A stretch of DNA of 22,008 nt from JACRBK01 sp964427955 (GTDB lineage: Bacteria > Chloroflexota > Anaerolineae > Aggregatilineales > Aggregatilineaceae), in assembly GCA_964427955.1 (NCBI GenBank), contig CAYRWY010000039.1, forward strand, positions 1 through 22,008, written 5' to 3'. The notes under the pieces are model-generated. The model saw only the letters and a list, made by a program, of their open reading frames with translations. It was not told the DNA's origin and made no database searches. How positions within the stretch are numbered: the stretch's first letter is position 1; every line of letters starts with the position of its first letter. The position numbers and the translations under genes are program-made. Positions 7,924-15,645 of the stretch are shown here, one piece after another.

Positions 7924-7951
7924 AAAGCCTCCGCTGCACCTGAGGCTTTTT
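7924..7951 (+). terminator. Intrinsic terminator after infA
   Basis: AAAGCCTC (7924-7931) pairs with GAGGCTTT (7942-7949), with a 10-nt loop and a short T run. The 3' arm can pair alternatively with GAGAAAGCC (7959-7967), just before the next start codon. The hairpin may therefore act as a switch for the DUF402 gene rather than a plain stop. Confidence 0.7.
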
Positions 7952-7970
7952 CTCGTTTGAGAAAGCCGCC

Positions 7971-8495
7971 ATGAGCCAACCAGCGACCCGTTTTCCTTTC
8001 GATGTTCCTCCTGGTCCTGCCTGGCTGCTGGAAGCCCGCAAATACGATCAGCGTTTGCACTACCATATCCCGGCCCACCTGGTCAGCGATGATGGTACGC
8101 TGCTGCGCTTCCGCACCTATCCCGGGGGGCGGCTGGAACATTTCACGCGCGGCTGGGCCCGCCTGATGACCTCCCCTTCGGAAATGTGGTTCTGGCGGGA
8201 CCGGTGGTACAACGTCTATGTCAATTACAACGGGGACGGAATGCTGGACCATTTCTACTGCAACGTCGGGCTGCCACCGGTAATCAACGGCACGATGCTG
8301 AGCTTCGTGGATCTCGATCTCGACGTGCAGATCAAGCCCGGCGGCAGCTTCGAGGTGCTGGACACCGACGAGTTCGCCGAACACAGCCTGTACTACAGCT
8401 ACCCGCCCGACGTGCGCCAGAACGCGACCCTGGCCGTGCTGGACATCATCCAGTTGTGGCGCGGTCGCCAGGCCCCTTTTGACCCGACCGTCTGA
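7971..8495 (+). CDS. DUF402 domain protein
   Basis: This 174-residue protein has the DUF402 core: WYNVYVNYNGDGMLDHFYCNV, then LPPVINGTMLSFVDLDLDVQIKPGG and FEVLDTDEFAE. The conserved aspartates of FVDLDLDV and DTDEF are the presumed metal site. Family members include nucleoside di- and triphosphate phosphatases and RNA-binding FAU-1-type proteins, so a phosphatase acting on a nucleotide is plausible but not shown. Its stop lies 3 bases before the ATG of the kinase-fold gene, implying translational coupling. Competing hairpins cover the start region. Confidence 0.85.
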   Translation: MSQPATRFPFDVPPGPAWLLEARKYDQRLHYHIPAHLVSDDGTLLRFRTYPGGRLEHFTRGWARLMTSPSEMWFWRDRWYNVYVNYNGDGMLDHFYCNVGLPPVINGTMLSFVDLDLDVQIKPGGSFEVLDTDEFAEHSLYYSYPPDVRQNATLAVLDIIQLWRGRQAPFDPTV

Positions 8496-8498
8496 CCG

Positions 8499-9512
8499 AT
8501 GCTCGAAAAACCCGATCTGCATGACCAGCGCCTCATCGACTGCCTGCGCAGCCAGTACGACCTGGCGGTGACCGGCGTCACATTTCTGCCGCTGGGGGCC
8601 GACCGGAACACGGCGGTCTACCGCGGCACGACCGCCGACGGAACGGCCTATTTCGTCAAGCTGCGGCGGGGTGATTTCGACGAGATCACCGTGCTCGTGC
8701 CGCACCTGCTCCACCAGCAGGGCGTGCGACGGATCATCGGCCCGCTGGCCGCGCGATCCGGCAGCGTGTGGGTTCCGCTGGACGAGTACCAGTTGGTCGT
8801 CTCGCCGTTCATCACCGGCCAGGATGCCTACGAGATCGACCTGACCGACCGCCATTGGGTCGAGCTGGGGGAGACGATCCAGGATCTTCACACGGTGGAT
8901 CTGCCCCCAACGCTGCGTGCACGCCTCCCGCACGAAACGTACGCCCCGCGCTGGCGCGACGTGGTGAGGAATTTTCAGGCCCAGGTGGAAACCATCGCGT
9001 ATGCCGATCCGGTCGCGGCGGACATGGCGGCCTTCATGCGGGCGCAGCGGGATACGATCAGCGCGCTGGTCGCCCGGGCGGAGTCGCTCGCCGCCGTGCT
9101 GCGGACGCGCGATCTGCCGTTGGTGCTGTGCCACGCCGACCTGCACGCCGGGAATCTGCTGATCACTCCGGATGGCGCACTGTACGTGGTCGATTGGGAT
9201 ACGCTGATCCTCGCGCCCCAAGAGCGCGATCTGATGTTCGTCGGCGGGGGCTTGTTCCGGAACCAGCGTTCCGCCGAGGACGAAATACGGCTGTTTTACG
9301 CGGGCTACGGCCCGGCGGCGGTTGATCGGGTGGCCCTGGCCTACTACCGTTATGAGCGGATCGTGGAGGATGTCGCGGCCTACGCCGAGCAGATCCTTGC
9401 CACGGACGCGGGCGGCGCTGATCGGGCGAATGGGCTGCGGCAGTTTACCAGCCAGTTCGACCCCGGCGGCGTGGTCGAGTTCGCGCAGCGGACAGGAGCG
9501 GAGAACATTTGA
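8499..9512 (+). CDS. Aminoglycoside phosphotransferase family kinase
   Basis: This 337-residue protein of the APH/choline-kinase fold has the N-lobe strand YFVKLRRGDFDE with the ATP-binding lysine. The catalytic loop is HADLHAGNLLI (from H212, catalytic base D214, N219), and the metal-binding motif is VVDWDT (D232). The spacing and the PQERDLMFVGGG segment resemble spectinomycin/hygromycin-type phosphotransferases. Many environmental members act on other small alcohols or have unknown substrates, so antibiotic resistance should not be assumed. It is translated together with the DUF402 protein (3-bp gap), which would pair a predicted phosphatase with a kinase. I see no terminator after it; a repeat block follows. 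Confidence 0.88.
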   Translation: MLEKPDLHDQRLIDCLRSQYDLAVTGVTFLPLGADRNTAVYRGTTADGTAYFVKLRRGDFDEITVLVPHLLHQQGVRRIIGPLAARSGSVWVPLDEYQLVVSPFITGQDAYEIDLTDRHWVELGETIQDLHTVDLPPTLRARLPHETYAPRWRDVVRNFQAQVETIAYADPVAADMAAFMRAQRDTISALVARAESLAAVLRTRDLPLVLCHADLHAGNLLITPDGALYVVDWDTLILAPQERDLMFVGGGLFRNQRSAEDEIRLFYAGYGPAAVDRVALAYYRYERIVEDVAAYAEQILATDAGGADRANGLRQFTSQFDPGGVVEFAQRTGAENI

Positions 9513-9581
9513 CGGCGAACAGGGATGATCTTCGTCTTTAGGGAGATCGTAGGCGCAGAGGATGCCCCTACGACAGCACCT

Positions 9582-9721
9582 ATTGATCAGCTAAATTTTT
9601 GCCAGGGATATTTACCTCACCCCTGGCCCCTCTCCAAACAAGTTGGAGAGGGGAACAAGCCGCTTTCTTCCCTCTCTAGCTTGCCTGGGGAGGGGTAGGG
9701 GGTGGGGTTTAGATTGATCAG
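9582..9721. repeat. Paired-hairpin repeat flanked by 9-bp direct repeats
   Basis: ATTGATCAG at 9582-9590 recurs at 9713-9721. Between them lies a paired-hairpin unit (9615-9707): CCTCACCCC, hairpin CCCCTCTCCAA/TTGGAGAGGGG (9627-9653), a short spacer, then a second hairpin CCCTCTC/GGGAGGGG near 9670-9695 and GGTGGGG. The direct repeats could be a target-site duplication. No gene lies in 9513-9753. Confidence 0.65.
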
Positions 9722-9753
9722 TAGAAGTTATACCAGCGTCAGTAACCCGATTT

Positions 9754-10161
9754 TTAACCCTGGGGCAGTTCGTACAGCTCGACCAGCACGCCGCCCGCGC
9801 TCTTGGGATGCACGAAGGCATAGCGCGTGCCATCGTCGCGGGTGCGCGGCGACTCGTTGATCATCTGGATGCCGCGCCCGGTCAGTCGCTCCATCGTCGC
9901 CTGAAGGTCGTCCACCTCGACGCAGACGTGATGCATCCCCTGGCCCTTTTTGGCGAGATATTTTCCGATGCCGCTCTCCGGATCGGTCGGCTGGAGCAGT
10001 TCGATCTCGCTCTCGCCGATGGGCAAGAAGGCGATATCGACGCTCTCGCCGGGATTTTCTTCGGTCTTGGCGAGCGGCAGCCCCAGGGCGTCCTGCCAGA
10101 ACTTGAGGGCCGCGGACAGGTCTTCGACGACAATGGCGACATGGTTGATGCGTTTGATCAT
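9754..10161 (-). CDS. mce: Methylmalonyl-CoA epimerase
   Basis: This 135-residue protein of the vicinal oxygen chelate fold interconverts (2R)- and (2S)-methylmalonyl-CoA, linking propionyl-CoA carboxylation to methylmalonyl-CoA mutase. The family landmarks are INHVAIVVEDL (metal His7), FLPIGESEIELLQP, GMHHVCVEVDD (second His) and FVHPKSAGGVLVELYE (metal Glu near the end). Length is typical (130-150). GAGG lies just ahead of the ATG. A promoter on its own strand (10193-10221) overlaps one facing the other way. No mutase or carboxylase gene is in the window. The acyl-CoA dehydrogenase 2.5 kb away may feed the same acyl-CoA metabolism. Confidence 0.95.
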   Translation of the reverse strand: MIKRINHVAIVVEDLSAALKFWQDALGLPLAKTEENPGESVDIAFLPIGESEIELLQPTDPESGIGKYLAKKGQGMHHVCVEVDDLQATMERLTGRGIQMINESPRTRDDGTRYAFVHPKSAGGVLVELYELPQG

Positions 10162-10171
10162 AGTTGCCTCA

Positions 10172-10221
10172 TGTACATAAAGGAATACTTGCTATATAAT
10201 TAAGACAGGTCCGAATCTCAA
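10172..10221. promoter_or_regulatory. Overlapping divergent promoters, mce (-) and STAS-like gene (+)
   Basis: On the minus strand, TTGAGA (10221-10216) and TATATA (10198-10193) are 17 bp apart, reading into mce. On the plus strand, TGTACA (10172-10177) and TATAAT (10195-10200) are also 17 bp apart, reading into 10283. The two -10 boxes share the same AT-rich core, so the polymerases would compete. Confidence 0.55.
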
Positions 10222-10282
10222 TGCATCTTACAGCGTATAACCATCAGCGAATGACGTGTATTGGTGAGGAATTGTCACTGTT

Positions 10283-10720
10283 ATGCCTATCGAAATCACC
10301 TGGCTGGTCCCGGACAAAATCGTGCTGGAGCGTTGGTTCGGAACCATCGACGATAACCATACCCGGATCATGATCGAGGAAATGAGCCTGATTCTCGATA
10401 CGGCCCAGGCCCCGGTGCATACGCTGCTGGACCTGTCCGAGGTTGGTCACATCTCGCCCAGTCTGATCTATCTGTACCTGCAAAGCTCGATCCCCCGGCA
10501 TCCTAACCGGGGCCGGATCTGTGGTTTCAGTCCGACCGTCGAGAGTGAAATCCTGGCCGATCTGCTCAACCGCATCACCCAGCGCGAGCTGCTGCGGCTG
10601 TTCTCCAACCGGGAAGAAGCCCGCGCCTACCTGCTCAGCCACGATTCGCCGCCTCCCCCTCTCCCCCACGGCCCGGACTACAACCCGCGCCAGGACGGAC
10701 CATCGGCCTCTCGCGCCTGA
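10283..10720 (+). CDS. Small STAS/SpoIIAA-like protein, function unknown
   Basis: This is a 145-residue soluble protein. The pattern IEITWLVPDKIVLERWFG, then DLSEVGHISPSL in the middle and a helix ending in FSNREEARAYL, resembles STAS/SpoIIAA-like proteins (for example the ITWLVPDKI strand and LLDLSEV after a long helix). I recognise the fold only by pattern, so this is tentative. The last 25 residues are Pro-rich and probably disordered. GAGGA lies about 13 bases before the ATG, a poor spacing. STAS-type proteins often act as phospho-switch partners, but there is no kinase or sigma-factor gene nearby to support that. Confidence 0.6.
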   Translation: MPIEITWLVPDKIVLERWFGTIDDNHTRIMIEEMSLILDTAQAPVHTLLDLSEVGHISPSLIYLYLQSSIPRHPNRGRICGFSPTVESEILADLLNRITQRELLRLFSNREEARAYLLSHDSPPPPLPHGPDYNPRQDGPSASRA

Positions 10721-10758
10721 CACACGCCGCTCTGCCACGGTGGTAGGGAAAAAACCGG

Positions 10759-10870
10759 CCTCACCCCGGCCCCCTCTCCATCAGAAAACGATGGAGAAGG
10801 GCATGAGAGCCTCGGTTTTCTCCCCCTCTCCATTGTGCTTTTCGAATGGAGAGGGGGCCGGGGGGTGAGG
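10759..10870. repeat. Paired-hairpin repeat element
   Basis: CCTCACCCC (10759-10767) and GGGGTGAGG (10862-10870) bound two hairpins: CCCTCTCCAT with ATGGAGAAGGG (10772-10801), and a perfect 13-bp stem CCCCCTCTCCATT with its complement (10822-10857). It lies between convergent genes and could terminate transcription from both sides. Confidence 0.8.
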
Positions 10871-10893
10871 CCGGGACAGGACGTGATTGCCCT

Positions 10894-12591
10894 CTAGAAC
10901 GCGGGCTTCCACACCTGGATCAGGTCGCGCCAGCGCTTCCAGACGTCCGTGCGGCCATCCGCCTTGTCGAAGGTTTGCAGCGCCGTCCCGCCCGGCTGGA
11001 GGAAGCAGCCGTAATCGTTGGCCAGCATGGTCGTGATCGACTCTTTGGCGGAGAACGCGGCCACCAGGTCCAGCCACTCGGCATCCAGCTTCATGCTGCG
11101 CTGCGGCGCCAGGCAGTAGCCGTACCACGTCTCGACGATCCAGAACTGCTTGCCATACTCGCGCGGCTCGCCTTGGTCCTTGAACAGGTCCTCGATCACC
11201 TGGAACGCGCCCGGCTGGAACAGCCGCACGCCGAGATAGTCCAGATCCTTGTTTTCCAGCAACGCTGCGTAGAAATCTTTCTCGAAGTCGCTGTCAATCG
11301 AGATCGTGACTCCGATCAGGGTGTCGGGGCTGACCTCGTTCACGGCCTTGATCAGCCGCTCGGTCTGTGCCACCCACAACGCGACGCGATCGACGTCGTC
11401 GCCTTCGTCCACCGCGCTGTACGTCGCGTAGCCGGACGGCTCGCTGACCACCTCGTAAGCATAGGGCTGGTACAGCTCGGCATAGTGGCGAATGCGATTT
11501 TCCTGAATCTGGGTAAACTCATCCCAGGTCAGCTTGTCGCCATCGTTCTCGCCGCCCTGCACGATCAGGTACGGGGAATACTGCGCATCGACCAGGACCA
11601 GCTTCACGCCGGACTCCTTGACCCGCGCCATGTACTCGTCTTCGGCGGCCTGCTGGTTGGTGAGCCGGTCCGCCGCTTTCTGCTTGTCTTCGTCACTGGC
11701 ATCGTCTTTAAGCTCGAACAGCCGCGGGACCTGCGTCTCAAGCAGCAGATCGCCGCTGGCGCTGATCCGCACCAGCTCGCTGCCCCCTTCCAGGGCGGCG
11801 TTCAGTTCGGCCAGGCGCGCGTCGAAGCCGCTGTCGTCGGTCTCGCTGGACTGCACGAAGCTGTACCCCAGGGTGACGTTGCCCGTCCAGCCGATATTCA
11901 GTTGATCGGTCGCCGCTTCCGCCGTCCAGGTGTCCTTGTGATCGTCCAGCCAGGTCTGGCGCTGCTGCTGCTGCGTCACATGCAGCACGACCGAGATGAT
12001 GCAGGCCGCAAAAGCCGCGGCGATCCAGAACATGAAGGCGCGTGAGCGGACGGATTTCAGCTTCTTCCAATAGAACAGGCTGATGCCGTGCGCGATCAGC
12101 GTCACGACCACGACCATCACGACGATGTACCACAGCGAGCCAAGCAGCAGGCCCAGCCCAGCCACCGGCATCAGCCGGAAAGCCACCGGGACATACGACA
12201 TCCAGAAATAGCTCACCAGCGCCAGCGCCAGGATCGCCGCCGTGGAGGCGATCAACGGCATACGGTAGCCGCGCCAGACACCGCCGGTCCCGCCGATCAG
12301 GAATAGGCCCGCCGTCAGGACCAGGCCGGGGCCCCACAGGTAGAAGCCGAACCACATCGCCGTCAGCAGCATCACCAGCCCGGTGAGCACCAGCAGCACC
12401 CCGCTGCACCCCTGCCCCAGGCCGCCGACACGGCTGGCGAACGGTGGCGGCGGGACGAAGGGCTTGACCGACCCCTTTTCCTCGTGAATTGACCGTAGGC
12501 GGGGAATATCCCGCAGCGCCGACACCACCGGGTCCTGCGGGGAGGGAGTCTCCTCGCTGGTGTCGTCTGGGCGAACTTCTTTCTCACTCAT
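10894..12591 (-). CDS. Membrane protein with possible GH-A-like exodomain
   Basis: This 565-residue protein starts at the ATG preceded by AAGGAG 6 bases away (10 codons shorter than the longest frame). A Pro/Glu-rich cytoplasmic N-terminus (1-55) precedes five or six TM segments (about 63-83, 86-105, 112-131, 137-170, 185-205). A soluble domain of about 355 residues (210-565) follows. It alternates strand-like and helix-like segments as a TIM barrel would. VVSEPSGY (E384) resembles the acid/base NEP motif, and FWIVETWYG (E487) resembles the nucleophile strand of clan GH-A glycosidases. The 103-residue gap between the two glutamates suits that clan. A membrane-tethered glycan-acting enzyme is therefore inferred. 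I do not recognise a named family. The fold call is unverified. Confidence 0.6.
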   Translation of the reverse strand: MSEKEVRPDDTSEETPSPQDPVVSALRDIPRLRSIHEEKGSVKPFVPPPPFASRVGGLGQGCSGVLLVLTGLVMLLTAMWFGFYLWGPGLVLTAGLFLIGGTGGVWRGYRMPLIASTAAILALALVSYFWMSYVPVAFRLMPVAGLGLLLGSLWYIVVMVVVVTLIAHGISLFYWKKLKSVRSRAFMFWIAAAFAACIISVVLHVTQQQQRQTWLDDHKDTWTAEAATDQLNIGWTGNVTLGYSFVQSSETDDSGFDARLAELNAALEGGSELVRISASGDLLLETQVPRLFELKDDASDEDKQKAADRLTNQQAAEDEYMARVKESGVKLVLVDAQYSPYLIVQGGENDGDKLTWDEFTQIQENRIRHYAELYQPYAYEVVSEPSGYATYSAVDEGDDVDRVALWVAQTERLIKAVNEVSPDTLIGVTISIDSDFEKDFYAALLENKDLDYLGVRLFQPGAFQVIEDLFKDQGEPREYGKQFWIVETWYGYCLAPQRSMKLDAEWLDLVAAFSAKESITTMLANDYGCFLQPGGTALQTFDKADGRTDVWKRWRDLIQVWKPAF

Positions 12592-12650
12592 GCACAGCTC
12601 CTTAAATACCTTCCACTCCACGAGAAAAAGGGTTTTTAGCGATCCTGCCC

Positions 12651-13808
12651 CTACCGCAGACCTAACTCGTTCCGTGCGATCACCAGCCGCTGAATTTCGC
12701 TGGTCCCTTCGTAAATCTCGGTAATCTTGGCATCGCGGAAATACCGTTCCAGGGGCAGTTCTTTACTATACCCTATCCCGCCATGAATTTGTACAGCCTG
12801 GTGGGTGACGAACATAGCCGCTTCGCTGGCGTACAGCTTCGCTATGCTCGCTTCGGTGGTGTAGCGTCCGCCGCGCATCTTGGCCAGCGCCGCATTGAAC
12901 GTCAGGAGCCGCGCCGCTTCCAGGCGGGTTTTCATGTCGGCGATCTTCTGCTGGATCATCTGGAACTGGCCGATCCGCTGGCCGAAGGCTTCGCGCTGGC
13001 GGGCGTAGGCGACGGACGCCTCGTAAGCCGCTTCGGCGATCCCCACCGCCTGCGACGCGATCCCGATCCGCCCGGCATCCAGCGCCGTCATGGCGATTTT
13101 GAAGCCCATCCCCGGCTCGCCCAGCACGTTCTCGACCGGGCATTCGTAGTGATCGAAGACCAGCTCGCTGGTCGCGCTGGCGCGGATGCCGAGCTTGGGT
13201 TCTTTTTTGCCGCGCTCGAAGCCGGGCCGGTCGGCCTCGACGATGAACGCGGTGATCCCTTTGTGCTGCTGCGCAGGATCGGTCATGGCGAACACCAGCA
13301 CGATGTCGGCCACCGGGCCGCTCGTCACCCAGCTTTTGCGCCCGTCGATGATATAATGCGTCCCCGCCGCGTTGAGCACGGCCCGGCTGCGCATCGTGCC
13401 CGCGTCGCTGCCGCTCATCGGCTCGGTGAGCGAATACGCGCCGATCTTCTGCCCGCTGGCAATCGGCGTCAGGTAACGCTGGCGCTGGTCCTCGGTGCCG
13501 AACTTGAGCAGCGCATAATTCACCAGGCTGTTGTTCACACTCATCACGGTGCTGTGCGACGCATCGGCCTTCGCGATCTCGATCATCGCCAGCACGTAAG
13601 CGACGGTATCCATTCCCGCGCCGCCGTATTCCTCCGGCACTTCAATCCCCATCAGGCCCATCTCGCCCATTTTGCGCACCGTCGCGAGCGGAAAATCGCC
13701 GGTTTCGTCGAAGTGGGGGGCAATGGGGACGATCTCGCGCTGGGCGAAGTCGCGCACGGCGTCGCGCAGCATCACCTGCTCGTCGGAGAGTTCAAAAGGC
13801 AGGGTCAT
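12651..13808 (-). CDS. Acyl-CoA dehydrogenase, short-chain type
   Basis: This 385-residue FAD enzyme introduces the 2,3-double bond into acyl-CoA. It passes electrons to electron-transfer flavoprotein. It has the N-terminal helical domain, AYSLTEPMSGSDAG and KSWVTSG in the FAD/substrate-binding middle domain, RQREAFGQRIGQFQ, and QIHGGIGYSKELPLERYFRD. The C-terminal IYEGTSEIQRLVIAR contains the catalytic Glu (E367), as in butyryl-CoA and short-chain dehydrogenases. AAGGAG precedes the ATG. On its strand a TATAAT lies at 13852-13857, but without a convincing -35 partner. The membrane-protein gene follows 59 bp downstream, so co-transcription is possible. Substrate length cannot be fixed; branched short acyl-CoAs are alternatives. 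Confidence 0.95.
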   Translation of the reverse strand: MTLPFELSDEQVMLRDAVRDFAQREIVPIAPHFDETGDFPLATVRKMGEMGLMGIEVPEEYGGAGMDTVAYVLAMIEIAKADASHSTVMSVNNSLVNYALLKFGTEDQRQRYLTPIASGQKIGAYSLTEPMSGSDAGTMRSRAVLNAAGTHYIIDGRKSWVTSGPVADIVLVFAMTDPAQQHKGITAFIVEADRPGFERGKKEPKLGIRASATSELVFDHYECPVENVLGEPGMGFKIAMTALDAGRIGIASQAVGIAEAAYEASVAYARQREAFGQRIGQFQMIQQKIADMKTRLEAARLLTFNAALAKMRGGRYTTEASIAKLYASEAAMFVTHQAVQIHGGIGYSKELPLERYFRDAKITEIYEGTSEIQRLVIARNELGLR

Positions 13809-13914
13809 CGGTGAAACTCCTTCAAGAAAACAACGGGTAAAAACTACGGAGATTATAGTGGATGCCGGTGTGAACTGGGAGACCGAAATTGAACGCTCGT
13901 TCTACTAAACTTTA

Positions 13915-14032
13915 CCTCACCCTCAACCCCCACCCCCTTCTCCCTCTCCAACTTGCCTGGAGAGGGAGAAGGGGAGTTCGTCCGCCGCATTCTCCCCTCT
14001 CCACGTCTTTTGGAGAGGGGCCGGGGGTGAGG
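13915..14032. repeat. Paired-hairpin repeat element
   Basis: CCTCACC (13915-13921) and GGTGAGG (14026-14032) enclose a perfect 16-bp stem (13934-13949 with 13959-13974, loop AACTTGCCT) and a perfect 9-bp stem (13994-14002 with 14012-14020). It fills most of the 306-base gap 13809-14114 between divergent genes. The rest of the gap holds a possible -10 for each neighbour (13852-13857 minus, TATACT 14071-14076 plus). Confidence 0.8.
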
Positions 14033-14114
14033 TCAATGGCGAAGTGCGTAACGTCAGTCGCTAAGTGCGCTATACTCCGGTTTTCGACAACGGCAAGCAA
14101 CGAGAGGATCGCCC

Positions 14115-14594
14115 ATGCCCACTATTCGACCAGCCCGGCGTGATGACTATGAGGGGGTGGTTGCCGTCCTGCAAGAGTTGGATGCTTTTCACGCCGACGC
14201 CCTCCCCCATTTCTTTCGTCCCCTCGACGGACCGGCGCGGTCCGTGCCGTGGTTCGTCGAGACGCTGGACCACCCGGAGGCGCTGCTGCTCGTGGCCGAA
14301 CACGACGGACGGATCGTCGGCGTCCTGACGGGCATGGTACGGCAGAACCCCGATCTCCCCATGTTCGTCCCGCGCCGCTGGTTGGTCGTGGACAGCGTCG
14401 CCGTGCTGAGCGCCTACCGGCGATTGGGGATCGGGCGGGCCTTGATGGACCGGGCGCACGCCTGGGCGCACGCGCACAGCCTGGCGGAGGTTGAGCTGAC
14501 GGTGTGGGAATTCAACGACGACGCCCTGGCGTTCTACGAGTCGCTGGGCTACGCGACGATCCTGAGGCGGCTCTGGAAGCGGACCGAGGAGTGA
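14115..14594 (+). CDS. GNAT family N-acetyltransferase
   Basis: This is a 159-residue single-domain acetyl-CoA-dependent acetyltransferase. The N-terminal IRPARRDDYEGVVAVLQEL is the typical GNAT opening. VDSVAVLSAYRRLGIGRALMDRA is the acetyl-CoA-binding motif A (R/Q-x-x-G-x-G/A). ELTVWEFNDDALAFYESLGYA is motif B with the catalytic Tyr region. AGAGGA lies 6 bases before the ATG. The gene is single, with no operon partner. The substrate cannot be read, although proteins with this DALAFYESLGY ending include small-amine and antibiotic acetyltransferases as well as protein N-terminal types. Confidence 0.9.
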   Translation: MPTIRPARRDDYEGVVAVLQELDAFHADALPHFFRPLDGPARSVPWFVETLDHPEALLLVAEHDGRIVGVLTGMVRQNPDLPMFVPRRWLVVDSVAVLSAYRRLGIGRALMDRAHAWAHAHSLAEVELTVWEFNDDALAFYESLGYATILRRLWKRTEE

Positions 14595-14959
14595 TCCGGC
14601 CCACATCAGATCATCGCCCTACCGTCTCCACGGTGTTTGAGGGCGGACAGGGATAGGTCTACGGTGAAGATTGGGCGTATTGATGCGATTGAACTCTCAA
14701 CGACGGAAACCGTAGGGGCGGACCCACGTGTCCGCCCAGAGAGCACACGCGGGTGCTCCCCTACGAGACTATTTCTCCGTGTTATTTTCTTAATGAGCCG
14801 CGCCCTTCATCTCAATACCTGGGCGACCCGGCGGGTCGCCCCTACATGATCGCTTACCTTCTCATCTCGGCGTGCTCCGCGCTCTCTGCGTTGAATCGTT
14901 TTTCGCTTTTTCTCTCGCTTTTCCCTCGTTTTTCTCTGTGCCCTCTGTGGTGAAGCTTT
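14595..14959. repeat. Repeat-filled intergenic stretch
   Basis: This 365-base gap holds no gene. At 14712-14764, GTAGGGG and CCCCTAC bound two nested small hairpins (GGCGGAC/GTCCGCC and GAGCAC/GTGCTC). At about 14819-14846, GGGCGACCCG/CGGGTCGCCC forms a 10-bp palindrome followed by CCTAC. At about 14866-14957, pyrimidine-rich steps of the CTCTGCG / CTCTGTGG type (read on the minus strand as CACAGAG.. GCAGAG) match a repeat that is widespread in bacterial intergenic DNA. It produces spurious peptides such as HHRGHRE and NAESAEHAE. Confidence 0.75.
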
Positions 14960-15436
14960 TTATTCCCCGAAAAACCCCGGCGGGATGCTGGCCGCATCTT
15001 CCGCCCAGGCGGGCAGCACGGCCAGCCACTCCGGCACATAGAAGTCCCGAAACCGGTCCGCAATCGGAATGTACGGCTTCAGGTCCAGGATCGGCGTGCC
15101 GTCCAGCGCATCGATCCAGGGCACCTCGACCACGCCCTGGGCCTCGTCCACGCCCAGCACAAAGCAGGTCGTGAGCGCGATCGGATTCGGGCGAGCGGGC
15201 GAGCAGCAGGCAAAGACGCCCACCGTCTCCCCCAGCGCGTAGGGCGGCTCGACTTGCAGCAGCGCGCGATCCGCGTCCGTATCCAGCCGGTCCGCCCACC
15301 AGATCACCTTGACGTGACTGAACTTTGCCAACTGCGCCAGCCCTGGCCGGAATGGTTCCGCGAGGTGCAGCGCATACCCCGCCGCCGTGACGCGGACGGT
15401 GCCCACCGGGCGTACCTGATACGTCTTGTCGTGCAT
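14960..15436 (-). CDS. TrmO/TsaA-family tRNA methyltransferase
   Basis: This 158-residue protein has the TsaA (UPF0066) beta-barrel. It shows FSHVKVIWWADR, the SAM-binding loop GVFACCSPARPNPIALTTC (74-92) and the closing IDALDGTPILDLKPYIP. TrmO methylates N6 of the t6A37 modification in tRNA-Thr. The usual loop reads A-T-R-S-P; here it is ACCSP, as in a divergent branch of the family, so the precise substrate is uncertain. The start at 15436 is chosen because AGGAGGAAGG sits just upstream and the family begins with a short strand. The longer frame from 15604 adds 56 unlike residues. It runs divergently from the cysK leader. Confidence 0.85.
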   Translation of the reverse strand: MHDKTYQVRPVGTVRVTAAGYALHLAEPFRPGLAQLAKFSHVKVIWWADRLDTDADRALLQVEPPYALGETVGVFACCSPARPNPIALTTCFVLGVDEAQGVVEVPWIDALDGTPILDLKPYIPIADRFRDFYVPEWLAVLPAWAEDAASIPPGFFGE

Positions 15437-15588
15437 GGTCCTTCCTCCTCTATCACAACGTGCGTCCAGAATACCCCGCGCCGCGCCCGGCGAATTCCTC
15501 AATTTTTGGTCTGCTGCCAGAAGCTGTGGTAAATTATCTTGTATCGCATCAATCAAAGTTTGCGCCGCGCCCCTGATCCAGACAAAGC

Positions 15589-15617
15589 TTGCCAAAGGGG
15601 TCAAAGCAGGCTATAAT
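15589..15617 (+). promoter_or_regulatory. cysKE promoter
   Basis: TTGCCA (15589-15594) and TATAAT (15612-15617) with a 17-bp spacer. The predicted start near 15624 gives a leader of about 225 nt before cysK, far longer than translation alone requires. Confidence 0.8.
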
Positions 15618-15645
15618 TCACATCAACGTCATAAAAATCAACCCG

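Noticed and set aside
8499..9512. Antibiotic-resistance gene
   Set aside because: The fold is that of aminoglycoside phosphotransferases, but the sequence alone does not identify an antibiotic substrate and the context (DUF402, translation genes) does not suggest a resistance cassette.
14637..14849. 70-residue ORF in the gap after the GNAT gene
   Set aside because: It is a translation of the TAGGGGC palindromic repeats (ADPRVRPE, TRGCSPT) with no ribosome site.
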